Source: Leptolyngbya sp. NIES-3755
GTDB taxonomy: Bacteria; Cyanobacteriota; Cyanobacteriia; Leptolyngbyales; Leptolyngbyaceae
Assembly: GCA_001548435.1 (NCBI GenBank)
Contig: AP017308.1
Location: 5,341,030-5,405,029, forward strand
Direction: 5' to 3'
DNA: 64,000 nt
Shown here: positions 45,081 through 54,738 of the stretch, in pieces
How the letters are laid out: each line of letters begins with the position of its first letter
Numbering within the stretch: position 1 is the stretch's first letter
Notes under the pieces: generated by a model
Seen by the model: the letters and a program-made list of their open reading frames with translations, nothing else
Database searches by the model: none
Told to the model about the DNA's origin: nothing
Translations under genes and position numbers: made by a program

Positions 45081-46004
45081 ATGCAGTGGCAAACGTTTCA
45101 ACGGAGGTGCATTCGCCAAATGAGCAATGCCCTCAAGACTCGCCATCGACAGCTTGTGGTGCTGGGATTACTCGTTGTGCTTTACTATTTTCCGACCTGG
45201 CTGAGAACCTTGGTGCTGTCTGTCCCGAAAGGATCATCAAATTTTCTAGTCAATAGCGCCATGCTTGCTTTGGTCGGGCGGCAACTTTGGGAGCGTCGTC
45301 ATGCCTTGAGAACGGCAACGATCGTGCCTGAAGAACGCCAGATCGGACATCTATTAATCTTGGGTGGAATCACGAGCTTTCTGATTTATCACGGCTCGAT
45401 CATGGCTCAAGTAGTAAGCTGCTCGATCGTGCTTGCTGGAATTGCGGCAAGTAGTTGGGGATTTGAGTTTTTCCGATCAAATGTATTGGTTGTTCTGCTG
45501 GTGCTCCCCATCTTACACCCCAATTTAGAGCGGGTCGCACGACTGATTTGGGAAGGATTGACATCACCGCAGAATTTGCCAGAATGGATGGCTTGGGGAG
45601 GGGGGTTAATTTTGCGATCGATCGGACAATCAGTCACGATCAAACAGCAGTTTCTAATTTTGCCGACGCATGTAGTTGAGGTTGCTTCGGGGTGTGATGG
45701 TCTAAATATGGCATTTGCGGTCGGAGCAATGGGTTTGTTAATGGGTTTATGGTTTAAATCTAGCTGGAAGATGATTCTGCTATTGATGGGAACTGGAGTA
45801 GGTCTAGCTCTGGTGTTTAATTTGCCTCGAATTGCATTGATGACGTTTGCTGCAACCTACTGGGGACAAGCAGCGTTTGAATTTTGGCATGGTCCGATCG
45901 GGGGACAGATTTTTTCGACCGTACTGCTCACGGTTTACTATTATTGGACGATGTTTCTCCTGGAGCGCTCCGCTCAGAACGGAGTGTATCGAAGCGAGAA
46001 GTAA
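45081..46004 (+). CDS. Cyanoexosortase (membrane transpeptidase/protease)
   Basis: 307 residues with about eight membrane helices. The catalytic Cys is in VEVASGCDGLNMAFAVG (Cys205), the Arg in NLPRIALMTF (Arg250) and the His in EFWHGPIGGQ (His270). All three exosortase catalytic positions are present. It should cleave the PTPA/PEP-CTERM tail of exported proteins, of which one is encoded at 43332-44000. It follows the HpsJ-like gene by 12 bases with a GTAGGA ribosome site. Its last 31 bases overlap the convergent TpsB gene. The exact subclass (A, B or C) is not determined. Confidence 0.88.
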   Translation: MQWQTFQRRCIRQMSNALKTRHRQLVVLGLLVVLYYFPTWLRTLVLSVPKGSSNFLVNSAMLALVGRQLWERRHALRTATIVPEERQIGHLLILGGITSFLIYHGSIMAQVVSCSIVLAGIAASSWGFEFFRSNVLVVLLVLPILHPNLERVARLIWEGLTSPQNLPEWMAWGGGLILRSIGQSVTIKQQFLILPTHVVEVASGCDGLNMAFAVGAMGLLMGLWFKSSWKMILLLMGTGVGLALVFNLPRIALMTFAATYWGQAAFEFWHGPIGGQIFSTVLLTVYYYWTMFLLERSAQNGVYRSEK

Positions 46005-47686
46005 AAGCCTTTGTCTTGAAGGGCATTGCGTTCGTCGTTGACTTGAATCAGCGGTACACCATAATCCACTCGCAGCAATAGGCTAGGTGCGATTTGCCAT
46101 TGAATTCCTAACCCCAGACTGGCAAGCCATTGAGGATCAGGATTGTCCGATCGATTATTCCAGCCTGTTCCAAATTCGATGAACGGTTGGAGTTGTACGA
46201 TCGCAGGATTACGACTGACCGGAATTCGCACTTCGATCAATCCAGTGACACCATTGTCTGTGACCAGCTCATTTTGCCGATAGCCGCGTAGGGATTCTAC
46301 GCCTCCGATGCTAAATCGTTCCAGAGATAACAAAGAATCTGGAGTCAATTGGGCATTCAGTCGTGTGAGTAACACCGGACTATTCGGCTGATTGGCAAGT
46401 CGTTGCACCCATTGAAACTGTCCCAACCAGCTAAAGAACTTCGCATCCGTTCCAGAATCGTTCACGGTTGCATTAATCGCATCAATTCCAAAACTAAACT
46501 GCGATCGCGCTGCAAGCACCCGATTCGGCGCACTGCGATCAATCCAATCTTGAAAGAATCGAATCGCGGTGACATTCGATCGTCCATCTTCCGGTCCTTC
46601 AGAAAACGAGAACGGAATATCATCGAGCAAAAAAGTCCGACTCCGCCGCAAATCCAAGCTCACTCCGAATCCGAGTTCTACTTGAGGAGTCCGCACGATC
46701 GGCTGACGAATCCCCGCAGAGATCGTTTCGGCTCTACTCCGAATTCCCAAGTCATCGAATGGAGCTTCCGTAATCACACTGCGATTATTGCTATAGCGTA
46801 AGTTCAAAGTGGTATTCGTTGGACTGAGCGGCACTGCATAGTTAATGTCATAAAGATTCAATCCTCCAGTCCGTCCGAACTCTGCAATAATGCGATCGCC
46901 CCATCCGAGTAAGTTCTCATGTCGTACAAATGCAGTTCCTTGTAGTTCTCCGACACTCGGTGATTGATAGTTATCAAATCCAATTCCGGCTCGAAGTGCT
47001 GGAGCTTCCGCCAATCGAACTCGCAATACAGAGCGATCGGGAGAACTCCCTGCTGTTAGTTCTGCATTGACTTGCTCGAACAATGGATCAAGTTGCAGCA
47101 AGATCAACGCATTCCGCAACCGTTCCTGGTTCAATGGAGCTTGAGTCGCTTGATTCAGCCGACTGACGACATAGCCTTCTGGAACTCGTCTAAGTCCGCC
47201 TACCTCTAATCGTTCTAATGCACCTTCTACGATGCGAATCTGCACCACGTTCGGCACGTTCGGATCAAAGGTCTGCCCATTCACTAAGAAGGCTCCAGAA
47301 GTAACGTAACCTCTGCGAATGTAGAGTTGAGTGATTTGCGATCGCAGTTCAATCAGATCCTCAAATCCTGCTGCCTCCCCAAATTTTTTCAGAAACTGCC
47401 GCTTGAGTTCTTCAACTTCTGCTCTCAGAACAGTTCCCCCTTGAATGTCCAAGTCTTTCACTGGAAACTTAGCACCCGGTCTCGGAACGGCTTCTTGAGG
47501 CGGAGTGGGAGAAGGTTGAAGGATCGGATCAGGGAGGTTGGGTGTGGGCTGAATGGGGGGAGGTGGATTCGGAATTGTGCGATCGACATCGGGCACAACA
47601 TTGTCAGGAAGTTGAGCCTGAACTGGGTAAGAGAGAAAGAGTGCGAGCGCGGGTACAGCAACAATCAGTTTGAACAGGTGGGGCAC
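45974..47686 (-). CDS. TpsB-type outer-membrane transporter (ShlB/FhaC/HecB family)
   Basis: 570 residues. A signal peptide (LIVAVPALALFLSYPVQAQ) precedes a proline-rich linker. A POTRA region follows (FPVKDLDIQGGTVLRAEVEE; RRVPEGYVVSRLNQATQAPL) and then the beta-barrel with GIGFDNYQSPSVGELQG, GGVESLRGYRQNELVTDNG (the VRGY/D box) and LRVDYGVPL near the end. It exports the TpsA protein encoded 21 bases upstream. Its 3' end overlaps the exosortase gene by 31 bases. Confidence 0.93.
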   Translation of the reverse strand: MPHLFKLIVAVPALALFLSYPVQAQLPDNVVPDVDRTIPNPPPPIQPTPNLPDPILQPSPTPPQEAVPRPGAKFPVKDLDIQGGTVLRAEVEELKRQFLKKFGEAAGFEDLIELRSQITQLYIRRGYVTSGAFLVNGQTFDPNVPNVVQIRIVEGALERLEVGGLRRVPEGYVVSRLNQATQAPLNQERLRNALILLQLDPLFEQVNAELTAGSSPDRSVLRVRLAEAPALRAGIGFDNYQSPSVGELQGTAFVRHENLLGWGDRIIAEFGRTGGLNLYDINYAVPLSPTNTTLNLRYSNNRSVITEAPFDDLGIRSRAETISAGIRQPIVRTPQVELGFGVSLDLRRSRTFLLDDIPFSFSEGPEDGRSNVTAIRFFQDWIDRSAPNRVLAARSQFSFGIDAINATVNDSGTDAKFFSWLGQFQWVQRLANQPNSPVLLTRLNAQLTPDSLLSLERFSIGGVESLRGYRQNELVTDNGVTGLIEVRIPVSRNPAIVQLQPFIEFGTGWNNRSDNPDPQWLASLGLGIQWQIAPSLLLRVDYGVPLIQVNDERNALQDKGFYFSLRYTPF

Positions 47687-47707
47687 AACAATAACCTTTG
47701 ATTAAAT

Positions 47708-50584
47708 TTAGTTAGAACACTCGCGACTGAGCAGAATTTTGCCGTCTGGAAGTTGATAAGCGGCTTGGGGTTCGAGCGTGGGATCACCTCGACTGGGAGT
47801 TTGGGAAGTTGGTGCTTGAACCATTCCAGTCGTATAGGGAGAAAGTGGTAGATCACCGGGACGAATCGGTAAGCCACCTCTACCTTTGATGAAAAATGAT
47901 CCCGTGACGCGATCGCGCACAATGCAGCTATTGGCGATTAGGGTTTGAGTATCGATCGCTTGCTGTGGTTGTTCAATCAAGCTATTCCGAATAAAACTGT
48001 TATCACGTAAGGTAATTACCCCTGATTGCTGCCCTGACGCATCAATATCAATTCGAGCATTACCTTGAGTCTCGCTTCCTCTGGGAGTTGGACGGAAGCC
48101 ACCTTCGAGAAAAACCGCAGCCGTATTAAAGGTAATATTGCCGCCGTTTGCATCCTGAGAACGTGCAATGACGTTACTATCTCCAAATGCAATGAAGCCG
48201 AGACCCCCGATCGTAATATCTCCCCCATTCCCTTGGCTTGCGGTACTGATGTCACTATTTCTCAAAATGGTCACACCCGAAGCATAACCAGGAGCAGTAT
48301 TGATTTGAATGTTGCCACCTGCGGATTGTGGAGCAGAGGTTGAAATAGCACTATCAATAAGCTGTAGTTGATTTGCTGCATTGATTGAGAGTGTTCCTGC
48401 TTGTCCACGACCTAAGCTTTGAGCCGAGATCGATCGTAGTCCTAAAACCTCAGCAAATAGGCTTGGAGTTCCACCTTGTATGACGACATCATTCGCAAAA
48501 ATACTTAAGTCCCCTGCCTTTCCATCCGCAACTGTCGCGGTAAAGATAGTTCCACCTTCGCGAATAATTAAACGATTCGTATCGACTCGCAAGTTGCCAC
48601 CCTGCCCAGTAATGCTTGAATCGCTGGAAATAACACCTGAACTTAATTCACTGCCAAGCACTCCACTCGCAGAAATTCCAGAGATTTCTACAGTATCAGA
48701 GGCAAAAACTCTTAAGCTTCCAGCATTTCCGAAACCCTGTGTTCCTGTCGAAATCTTGCCTCCGTCGCGAATCCTCAGTTGACGAGTCGTGATATCAAGA
48801 TCTCCAGTTGCTTTCTCATTTCGTGTATTAGAGAAAGTCACGATCGAACTCACAGATTCTCCACCAGTGGATCGAGTCCCGGAAACATCAATCTGATCGG
48901 CAGTAATTTTTAGATTACCACCTGCACCATTTATCAACTGGGAATCATCTGGGTTATTATCATCGCCTCGTATTCCAGAAGAGATCACAGCACCGTCTTG
49001 AACGGAAAGTCGGGTTGTCTGGATTGTTAAATTTCCCGCATCCCCAGTGCTTCCATCAGTTTCAGATGAAATACTACTTGCGAATCCTCTTCCTGCTCCT
49101 CCAGTGACTTCGATGGAATCTCTTGCATGAATGATCACATCTCCGCCTCGTCCCGATCGCGAAGTTTCTGTCCTAATCGATGCCCCATCTCGAATCACCA
49201 ATCGACCGGTATTGACTCGTAGTGTTCCAGCATCACCTGTTCCAGTTGTCTCGGCGCTCAATCCACTCACAAATCTTTGTCCTGAGCTTACTCGTGTTCC
49301 AATTAGCTCAATCTGCTCTGAAGCAGTCACCGTCAAATTACCGCCTTTTCCCTGGCTTTCATCGAAAGCGCTAGCTGCAATAAAACCACCGTCTTGGATC
49401 GTAATACGACGAGCTTCGACTGTAGTATCACCTGAGTTGCCTTCTCCGAAGGTTGCAGAGCCAATTGCGCTACCTACAATCGTCAATTCATCGGTATCAA
49501 TTAGAAGAGAACCTGCATTTCCTCCACCGCTAGTATTTGTTACAATGACTCCTCCGCGACTCACGACTTGATTTGCGGCATAGAGGTTCACCGCGCCTCC
49601 GTTCGTTTGGCTTGCGGTAGTGTTAAAGATTTGACTATCGATGATTGAGATCGTATCGTCTGCTCTAAGGGTAATATCGCCAACTTGACGATCTGGAATT
49701 CCTAAAGTGGAACCTGCTATTAGAGTGCTACCTTCTCTCAAACGAATGTTTCGAGCCGTAATTGCAATTTCTCCACCATCAATAAATCGAACATCTGCAA
49801 TTGCATTGCTAAAAGAGACATCACCCAATGATAGATTTTCTGGAAAGCTCAATTGAGCATTTGAAGCAATGCTGATTGATCCTGAGCGGACTGCTCCAAT
49901 TTGAATCGATCCTCCAAACGCTTGCAAAGATCCATTTTGAATTTTTACATTTCCACCGAGCAGAACAAGATTTCGACCGAACGGCACACGCAATCCAAGC
50001 AATGAACCTCCAAGCTGTGAATCAAATGGCGAACCTAACACTGCGATCGAGGGTGGCTCTGAAGGTGCTCGACTAAACACAAACGCAGAGGGATCAACGG
50101 TCAGCACTGAAGCCGGTGAACCCGGAGATGTAGCACTAAAAGAACCTCGATCGCCAAATTGAACGGCATCAGCAGTCGTCACAACGAGCGATCCATTCAC
50201 ATCCAAACTGGAATTTTGCTCGAATATAACTCCGTTGGGATTGATTAAGAAGAGATTTGCATCACCCAGAACTCCCAGCCTGCCGAAAATCTGCGATCGC
50301 TCTCCCGTTACTCGCGCAAAAATGTTCTGCACTGCATCAGGATTGGCAAAATAAGCGCCGCGTCCTTCTGAAACATTGAAAGTCGAAAAGCTATGGAACA
50401 GATTTGAACCGCGAATCGCTCCTCCACGAATCAAGTCGCTCGGCAGTCCTCGCACGGTTGTTGATGTAACGGTTGATTGTTCTGAGCCGAACGTTGCATC
50501 GGGCACAATTTGAGCGATCGACACAGACGAAAGCGCGATCGTACTCAGCCCCGCTAATAGCCCACTCGATAGAATCCATTGCAT
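47708..50584 (-). CDS. Secreted TpsA protein with filamentous hemagglutinin N-terminal domain
   Basis: 958 residues. The N terminus has a hydrophobic signal (SSGLLAGLSTIALSSVSIAQ). A TPS secretion domain follows with NIFARVTGERSQIFG and LFLINPNGVIFEQNSSLDVN, the NPNGVIF box being diagnostic. The rest is a long beta-helix of repeats with Gly/Asn patterns (for example GDITLRADDTISI, GAGGNLKITADQID). Length is modest for the family. Cells likely display or release it through the TpsB encoded just downstream. A function in adhesion or contact with other cells is possible but not shown. Confidence 0.92.
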   Translation of the reverse strand: MQWILSSGLLAGLSTIALSSVSIAQIVPDATFGSEQSTVTSTTVRGLPSDLIRGGAIRGSNLFHSFSTFNVSEGRGAYFANPDAVQNIFARVTGERSQIFGRLGVLGDANLFLINPNGVIFEQNSSLDVNGSLVVTTADAVQFGDRGSFSATSPGSPASVLTVDPSAFVFSRAPSEPPSIAVLGSPFDSQLGGSLLGLRVPFGRNLVLLGGNVKIQNGSLQAFGGSIQIGAVRSGSISIASNAQLSFPENLSLGDVSFSNAIADVRFIDGGEIAITARNIRLREGSTLIAGSTLGIPDRQVGDITLRADDTISIIDSQIFNTTASQTNGGAVNLYAANQVVSRGGVIVTNTSGGGNAGSLLIDTDELTIVGSAIGSATFGEGNSGDTTVEARRITIQDGGFIAASAFDESQGKGGNLTVTASEQIELIGTRVSSGQRFVSGLSAETTGTGDAGTLRVNTGRLVIRDGASIRTETSRSGRGGDVIIHARDSIEVTGGAGRGFASSISSETDGSTGDAGNLTIQTTRLSVQDGAVISSGIRGDDNNPDDSQLINGAGGNLKITADQIDVSGTRSTGGESVSSIVTFSNTRNEKATGDLDITTRQLRIRDGGKISTGTQGFGNAGSLRVFASDTVEISGISASGVLGSELSSGVISSDSSITGQGGNLRVDTNRLIIREGGTIFTATVADGKAGDLSIFANDVVIQGGTPSLFAEVLGLRSISAQSLGRGQAGTLSINAANQLQLIDSAISTSAPQSAGGNIQINTAPGYASGVTILRNSDISTASQGNGGDITIGGLGFIAFGDSNVIARSQDANGGNITFNTAAVFLEGGFRPTPRGSETQGNARIDIDASGQQSGVITLRDNSFIRNSLIEQPQQAIDTQTLIANSCIVRDRVTGSFFIKGRGGLPIRPGDLPLSPYTTGMVQAPTSQTPSRGDPTLEPQAAYQLPDGKILLSRECSN

Positions 50585-50988
50585 CCTGACACTCCGAAAC
50601 TATTGATGCTGACCGTATCCGCGCCAAATCCATTTTTCCGTTCAAAAGTAATTTACCACTACCAGGTTCGTAAAGGAACTTCGATTTCCAAATTGCTATT
50701 GTACGAATACAAAAAATTTGTGTGCTATGAGATGCTTAGGCTAAACGTCTTGACAGCTAATAGATGGAACGCTTGAAATTTAAGCTGCGATCTCAATACA
50801 CAGCGATCGGAGTTGTTATCTATACCTTTGGGCAGGAAGAACGGTTTGCAGAAAAGTACAAGCATTCTGACAGAAACCTCAGAAATATCCGTAGTAGCAA
50901 CCCCGTAATCTAAGTATCAAGCAAACAAAGAAACCACTGAAACGGAATCCGAACTTGCGAAAACTCACTTATTTCGGAGAAAACAATC
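50585..50988. other. Upstream region of the precursor peptide
   Basis: 404 bases. It must hold the promoters of the TpsA gene and of the peptide operon. TTGACA occurs at 50750-50755 but no good -10 follows at normal spacing. A 49-codon frame at 50764-50913 lacks a ribosome site and was not called. Confidence 0.45.
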
Positions 50989-51147
50989 ATGACCGACAAC
51001 AACAAGCCTATCTTTACTGATTTGACCGAAGACGAAGCAGCAGCACTCAATGGTGGAACTCGCTGTTTCTGGGTGCGCGTTTGTCGTTGGGTTCGCAACT
51101 GGTACGGCTTTCAATTTGCCTGCGTTTGGGCAGTTCGCTGCTACTAA
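50989..51147 (+). CDS. Double-glycine precursor of a cationic four-cysteine peptide (putative bacteriocin)
   Basis: 52 residues with ribosome site CGGAG nine bases before the ATG. The leader ends in LTEDEAAALNGG (residues 12-23), the GG signal cut by C39 peptidases. The 29-residue core carries Cys at core positions 3, 9, 22 and 28 (C-x5-C-x12-C-x5-C), five Arg, no acidic residue, four Trp and several Val and Phe, with a central RNWYGF turn. Cys3/28 and Cys9/22 both sum to 31, so the core can fold as a beta-hairpin with two cross-strand disulfides. That is the architecture of cationic hairpin antimicrobial peptides. The exporter starts 117 bases downstream. I know no named family for it. Confidence 0.8.
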   Translation: MTDNNKPIFTDLTEDEAAALNGGTRCFWVRVCRWVRNWYGFQFACVWAVRCY

Positions 51148-51180
51148 TTGCTTGATCTAAACTCAGTAGCAAACACACCT

Positions 51181-51196
51181 TATCCTTGCAAGGATA
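51181..51196. promoter_or_regulatory. Perfect 16-base palindrome
   Basis: TATCCTTGCAAGGATA lies between the precursor and exporter genes, 12 bases before a terminator hairpin. A perfect palindrome without loop suits a dimeric regulator binding site better than an RNA hairpin. Confidence 0.45.
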
Positions 51197-51208
51197 GTTA
51201 GGAGAACA

Positions 51209-51241
51209 GGAGGTGTTTCAACTGCGAGACACCTCTTTTTT
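51209..51241 (+). terminator. Terminator/attenuator between precursor and exporter
   Basis: Stem AGGTGTTTC/GAGACACCT (9 bp, one G-U) with loop AACTGC, then a run of six T bases. It would stop most transcripts after the peptide gene and let a minority continue into the exporter, giving excess precursor. Confidence 0.8.
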
Positions 51242-51263
51242 AGTCCCTCTAGCAGAGTGCATC

Positions 51264-53435
51264 ATGAAAAAGTATCATTGCATCAAACAACAAGGTGAAG
51301 CAGATTGTGGAGCCGCTTGTTTAGCTACGATCGCGAAACACTATGGTTCTAAAGTTAACCTCAAACAAGTGCGGAATTATGTGGGGGTTGGACAATCTGG
51401 GGCAAATCTTTGGGGACTTCAGCAAGGCTGTGAGAAATTAGGGTTGAATGCACGTCCGGTAAAAGCGGCTCCTGATGTGCTCGATCGCATTGAAGAGGCT
51501 CCACTTCCGGCGATTTTGCACTGGAAGGGAAATCATTGGATTGTTTTGTATGGGAAGCGGAGACGCGATTTTGTGGTTGCTGATCCTGCGATCGGAATTC
51601 GGTATCTTTCAACGGTTGAATTAGCAGAGGGTTGGAATGATTGGGTGATGCTATTGCTAGAACCTGATCCGGTTCGATTTGGGGCGGTACTTCAGGATTC
51701 AAGCGATCGAGAAGGATTGAGTGCAATTCAGTTTTGGTCGAGGGTGTCCGCGCATCGTTCAATTCTGTTTCAGGCTTTTCTAATCAATATTGTTATTGGA
51801 TTTTTGTCGCTGTCTTCTCCGATTCTAATGCAGTTACTCACTGATGATGTGTTAATTCGAGGTGATTTGAGGCTGTTGAATACGATCGCGATCGCAGTGA
51901 TTACAGTCGTTGTTGTGAGTGATTTATTAGAGCTAGTGCAGTCGAGTTTGATTACGCATTTTGCTCAACGATTGGAGCTTGGATTGGTTCTAGACTTCTG
52001 TAAGCAAATTCTGAGATTGCCACTCACGTATTTTGAAGCGCGGCGTAGTGGAGAAGTTCTAAGCCGATTACAAGATATTCAACAGCTTAACTATTTGATT
52101 TCACAATCGATCGTCAGTTTGCCGAGTCGATTCTTTGTCGCTCTGATCTCGCTTGGACTGATGTTGTTTTATAGCTGGAAACTGAGCGTTTTTGCGATCG
52201 CAGTTTCAATTCTAATGACGGCTTCAGTGATTTTCTTTCAGCCGACTTTGCAGCGAAAAATGCAGCAATCTCTAGCGACTGATGCTGAGAATCAAGGGGT
52301 ACTGGTTGAAACCTTCAAAGGCGCACTCACAGTTAAAACAATGGTTGCGACCCCTCAGCTTTGGGGAGAATTTCAGCATCGATTTAGTAGACTGGCGAAT
52401 CTGAACTTACGAACGAATCAGATTAGTATCTTTAACAATAGCTTCTCTGGGTTAGTTGCAGGCGTTGGGGGAATTGGCTTGCTGTGGTTTGGTGGACAGT
52501 TAGTGATTTCACCAGCGGAACAGTTAAGCATCGGGCAACTTTTTGCCTTCAAAGCCATGAGTGATAATGTCACTCTGTTCATTACAACCACGATCGGCTT
52601 TGTCGATGAATTTACACGAGTCAAAGCAGCGACACAACGGTTGGCAGAAGTGACACAGGCAACGCCCGAAGATGCGGATCAAGCGGATCGACCCAATGCT
52701 ACGATCGCACCTGATTCTGCGATTGTTCTGAACAATGTTAGCTTTGATTATGCAGATGGAACTTCGATTCTGGAAAACTTCTCGGTTCAAATTCCAGGTG
52801 GACAAGTGACTGCACTCATCGGACAGTCGGGCTGTGGGAAAAGTACTTTAGTCAAGCTACTTGCAGGACTCTATCCGCCGACTGTGGGAAACATTCGGAT
52901 TGGAAACTACAATCAATCGGATTTATCACTGACAAGTCTTCGTCAGCAAGTTGTTTTAGTCTCTCAAGAAGCGCATTTCTGGAATCGATCGATTATCGAC
53001 AATTTCCGGTTGGCGGCTCCAGATGCGACCTTTGATGAAATTGTTGAAAGCTGCCGTCTCACTGGTGCGGACGAGTTTATTAGCAAACTTCCCAACAAGT
53101 ATCAAACGATTTTAGGTGAGTTTGCGACTAATCTTTCAGGTGGACAGAAACAGCGATTAGCAATCTCTCGTGCCCTTGTTCAAAATCCTCCGATTCTGAT
53201 TCTAGATGAGTCTACTTCTGGGCTTGATCCAGCCAGCGAAGCCGAACTGATGAATCAACTTCTCCAGCATCGTCAAGACAAAACTACTGTATTCATCAGT
53301 CATCGTCCTTCTGTGATTCGTCGTGCCGATTGGATTGTTCTACTCGACCAAGGACAGCTTAAGCTCCAAGGCAGTCGAGCCGAAGTCTTAGCCAAAGCAA
53401 ACCATCAATTAGAGCAACTTTACACTGCACTATGA
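51264..53435 (+). CDS. Peptidase-containing ABC transporter (C39 leader peptidase, PCAT)
   Basis: 723 residues from ATG at 51264; the frame runs upstream into the terminator, so a start at 51213 is excluded. The C39 domain has catalytic Cys15 in QGEADCGAACLATIAKHYG, His91 in GNHWIVLYG and Asp107 in VVADPAIG. Six membrane helices follow, from about residue 175. The ATPase domain has Walker A GQSGCGKST, signature NLSGGQKQRLAISRAL and Walker B ILILDESTSGLDP. It cuts the GG leader and exports the core peptide. HlyD overlaps it by four bases. Confidence 0.96.
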   Translation: MKKYHCIKQQGEADCGAACLATIAKHYGSKVNLKQVRNYVGVGQSGANLWGLQQGCEKLGLNARPVKAAPDVLDRIEEAPLPAILHWKGNHWIVLYGKRRRDFVVADPAIGIRYLSTVELAEGWNDWVMLLLEPDPVRFGAVLQDSSDREGLSAIQFWSRVSAHRSILFQAFLINIVIGFLSLSSPILMQLLTDDVLIRGDLRLLNTIAIAVITVVVVSDLLELVQSSLITHFAQRLELGLVLDFCKQILRLPLTYFEARRSGEVLSRLQDIQQLNYLISQSIVSLPSRFFVALISLGLMLFYSWKLSVFAIAVSILMTASVIFFQPTLQRKMQQSLATDAENQGVLVETFKGALTVKTMVATPQLWGEFQHRFSRLANLNLRTNQISIFNNSFSGLVAGVGGIGLLWFGGQLVISPAEQLSIGQLFAFKAMSDNVTLFITTTIGFVDEFTRVKAATQRLAEVTQATPEDADQADRPNATIAPDSAIVLNNVSFDYADGTSILENFSVQIPGGQVTALIGQSGCGKSTLVKLLAGLYPPTVGNIRIGNYNQSDLSLTSLRQQVVLVSQEAHFWNRSIIDNFRLAAPDATFDEIVESCRLTGADEFISKLPNKYQTILGEFATNLSGGQKQRLAISRALVQNPPILILDESTSGLDPASEAELMNQLLQHRQDKTTVFISHRPSVIRRADWIVLLDQGQLKLQGSRAEVLAKANHQLEQLYTAL

Positions 53436-54718
53436 ACGACTCTATTCAATCCATCCGAACTGAGGATTTTCTACCTTCAATTAGTCGTTGGACATCATTA
53501 GGCGGAGTGTTCTTAGTCGGAACTGTTGTAACCGCGATCGCACTTTCAGCCGTGACCAAATACAATGTCTCAGTCAGAGCGAGTTCCACAGTTCGTCCTT
53601 CTGGAGAATTGCGTGTAGTTCAGGCAGAAATGGAAAGTACTGTAAAGCAAATCTTAGTTAAAGAGAACCAAACGGTTAAACGGGGTGAAATCATTGCGTA
53701 TCTTGAAGACTCTAAGCTTCAAACTCAAAACAGTCAGCTTCGGAGTAACATTCAGCAAAGTCAAATTCAACTCTCACAGCTAGAAGCACAGATTCGAGCG
53801 ATTCAACGTCAAATCATTGCAGAATCGAATTCGACAGACCGCTCGATCGCTTCAGCGGAAGCCGAAACCCGACGTGCTCAGAATGACTATCAAGAAAAGC
53901 GCTTATCTTCCCAAGCAGAGGTTCAAGATGCTCAAGTGACTTTGAATTTAGCGAACGATGAATGGAAGCGATATCAACAATTAGTTGCGAATGGAGCCGT
54001 TTCAGAGCGACAAGCAAAAGAGAAAGAAACCGCAGTTCAAACCGCCCAAGCTCGACTCGATCGCGCAAGGGCAGCCGCAAATCCATCTCAAGCCACGATC
54101 GCGATTTCTCAAGAAAATATTGCTCAACAACGTGCTAAAGGAGAGTCTACGATCGCAGCTTTAATTCGAGAGCAAGAAGCCTTAGTGCAACGTCAAGCCG
54201 AACTCAAAGCGCAGTTAGTTCGCGACCAGAAAGAGCAACAGCAGATTGAGCGAGACTTATCCAAAGCAATGATTCGAGCGACCAGTGATGGCACAGTCTT
54301 TCAGCTTAATTTATCGAATGCGAATCAAGTGGTTCGTCCAGGAGATAGCATTGCTCAAATTGCACCCACTGATACGCCTCTAGTCGTGAAAGCCAGAGTC
54401 GCGAATCAGGACATTGACAAAGTTGAAATCGGTCAACTCACACAACTTCGAGTTGAAGCTTGTCCATATTCAGAGTTTGGTGTCTTGCCGGGTCGAGTTA
54501 GCGCGATCGCACCCGATTCTAATAGTTCTAATCAATCTTCAGGAAATAACGATCGAACTTTTTCCGTAACCGTTAGCTTAGACCAAACGGTTCTCACTCA
54601 TCAACAGCGGCAATGTCACATTCAATCGGGCATGGAAGCAACCGCGAACATTATTTCCAAAGAAGAAACATTCCTTCAGTTCATCCTTCGCAAAGCGCGA
54701 TTGATCACAGATTTGTAA
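53432..54718 (+). CDS. HlyD-family membrane fusion protein
   Basis: 428 residues. One N-terminal membrane helix (GGVFLVGTVVTAIALSAVTK) is followed by a biotinyl-lipoyl half-motif (KQILVKENQTVKRGEIIAYL). A long coiled coil spans about 90-280, rich in Gln, Glu and Ala. The second half-motif and beta-barrel domain are MIRATSDGTVFQLNL then VVRPGDSIAQIAPT. It links the PCAT to an outer-membrane channel. ATG overlaps the exporter stop (ATGA), showing translational coupling. No TolC gene is in this cluster. Confidence 0.93.
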   Translation: MNDSIQSIRTEDFLPSISRWTSLGGVFLVGTVVTAIALSAVTKYNVSVRASSTVRPSGELRVVQAEMESTVKQILVKENQTVKRGEIIAYLEDSKLQTQNSQLRSNIQQSQIQLSQLEAQIRAIQRQIIAESNSTDRSIASAEAETRRAQNDYQEKRLSSQAEVQDAQVTLNLANDEWKRYQQLVANGAVSERQAKEKETAVQTAQARLDRARAAANPSQATIAISQENIAQQRAKGESTIAALIREQEALVQRQAELKAQLVRDQKEQQQIERDLSKAMIRATSDGTVFQLNLSNANQVVRPGDSIAQIAPTDTPLVVKARVANQDIDKVEIGQLTQLRVEACPYSEFGVLPGRVSAIAPDSNSSNQSSGNNDRTFSVTVSLDQTVLTHQQRQCHIQSGMEATANIISKEETFLQFILRKARLITDL

Positions 54719-54738
54719 TTTATCAGGAGACTTCTATC

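Noticed and set aside
47708-50584. Plus-strand ORFs across the TpsA gene
   Set aside because: They are complements of the repetitive beta-helix coding sequence.
50764-50913. 49-codon ORF upstream of the four-Cys peptide, considered as a second precursor
   Set aside because: No GG leader, no Cys, no ribosome site. It looks like chance coding.
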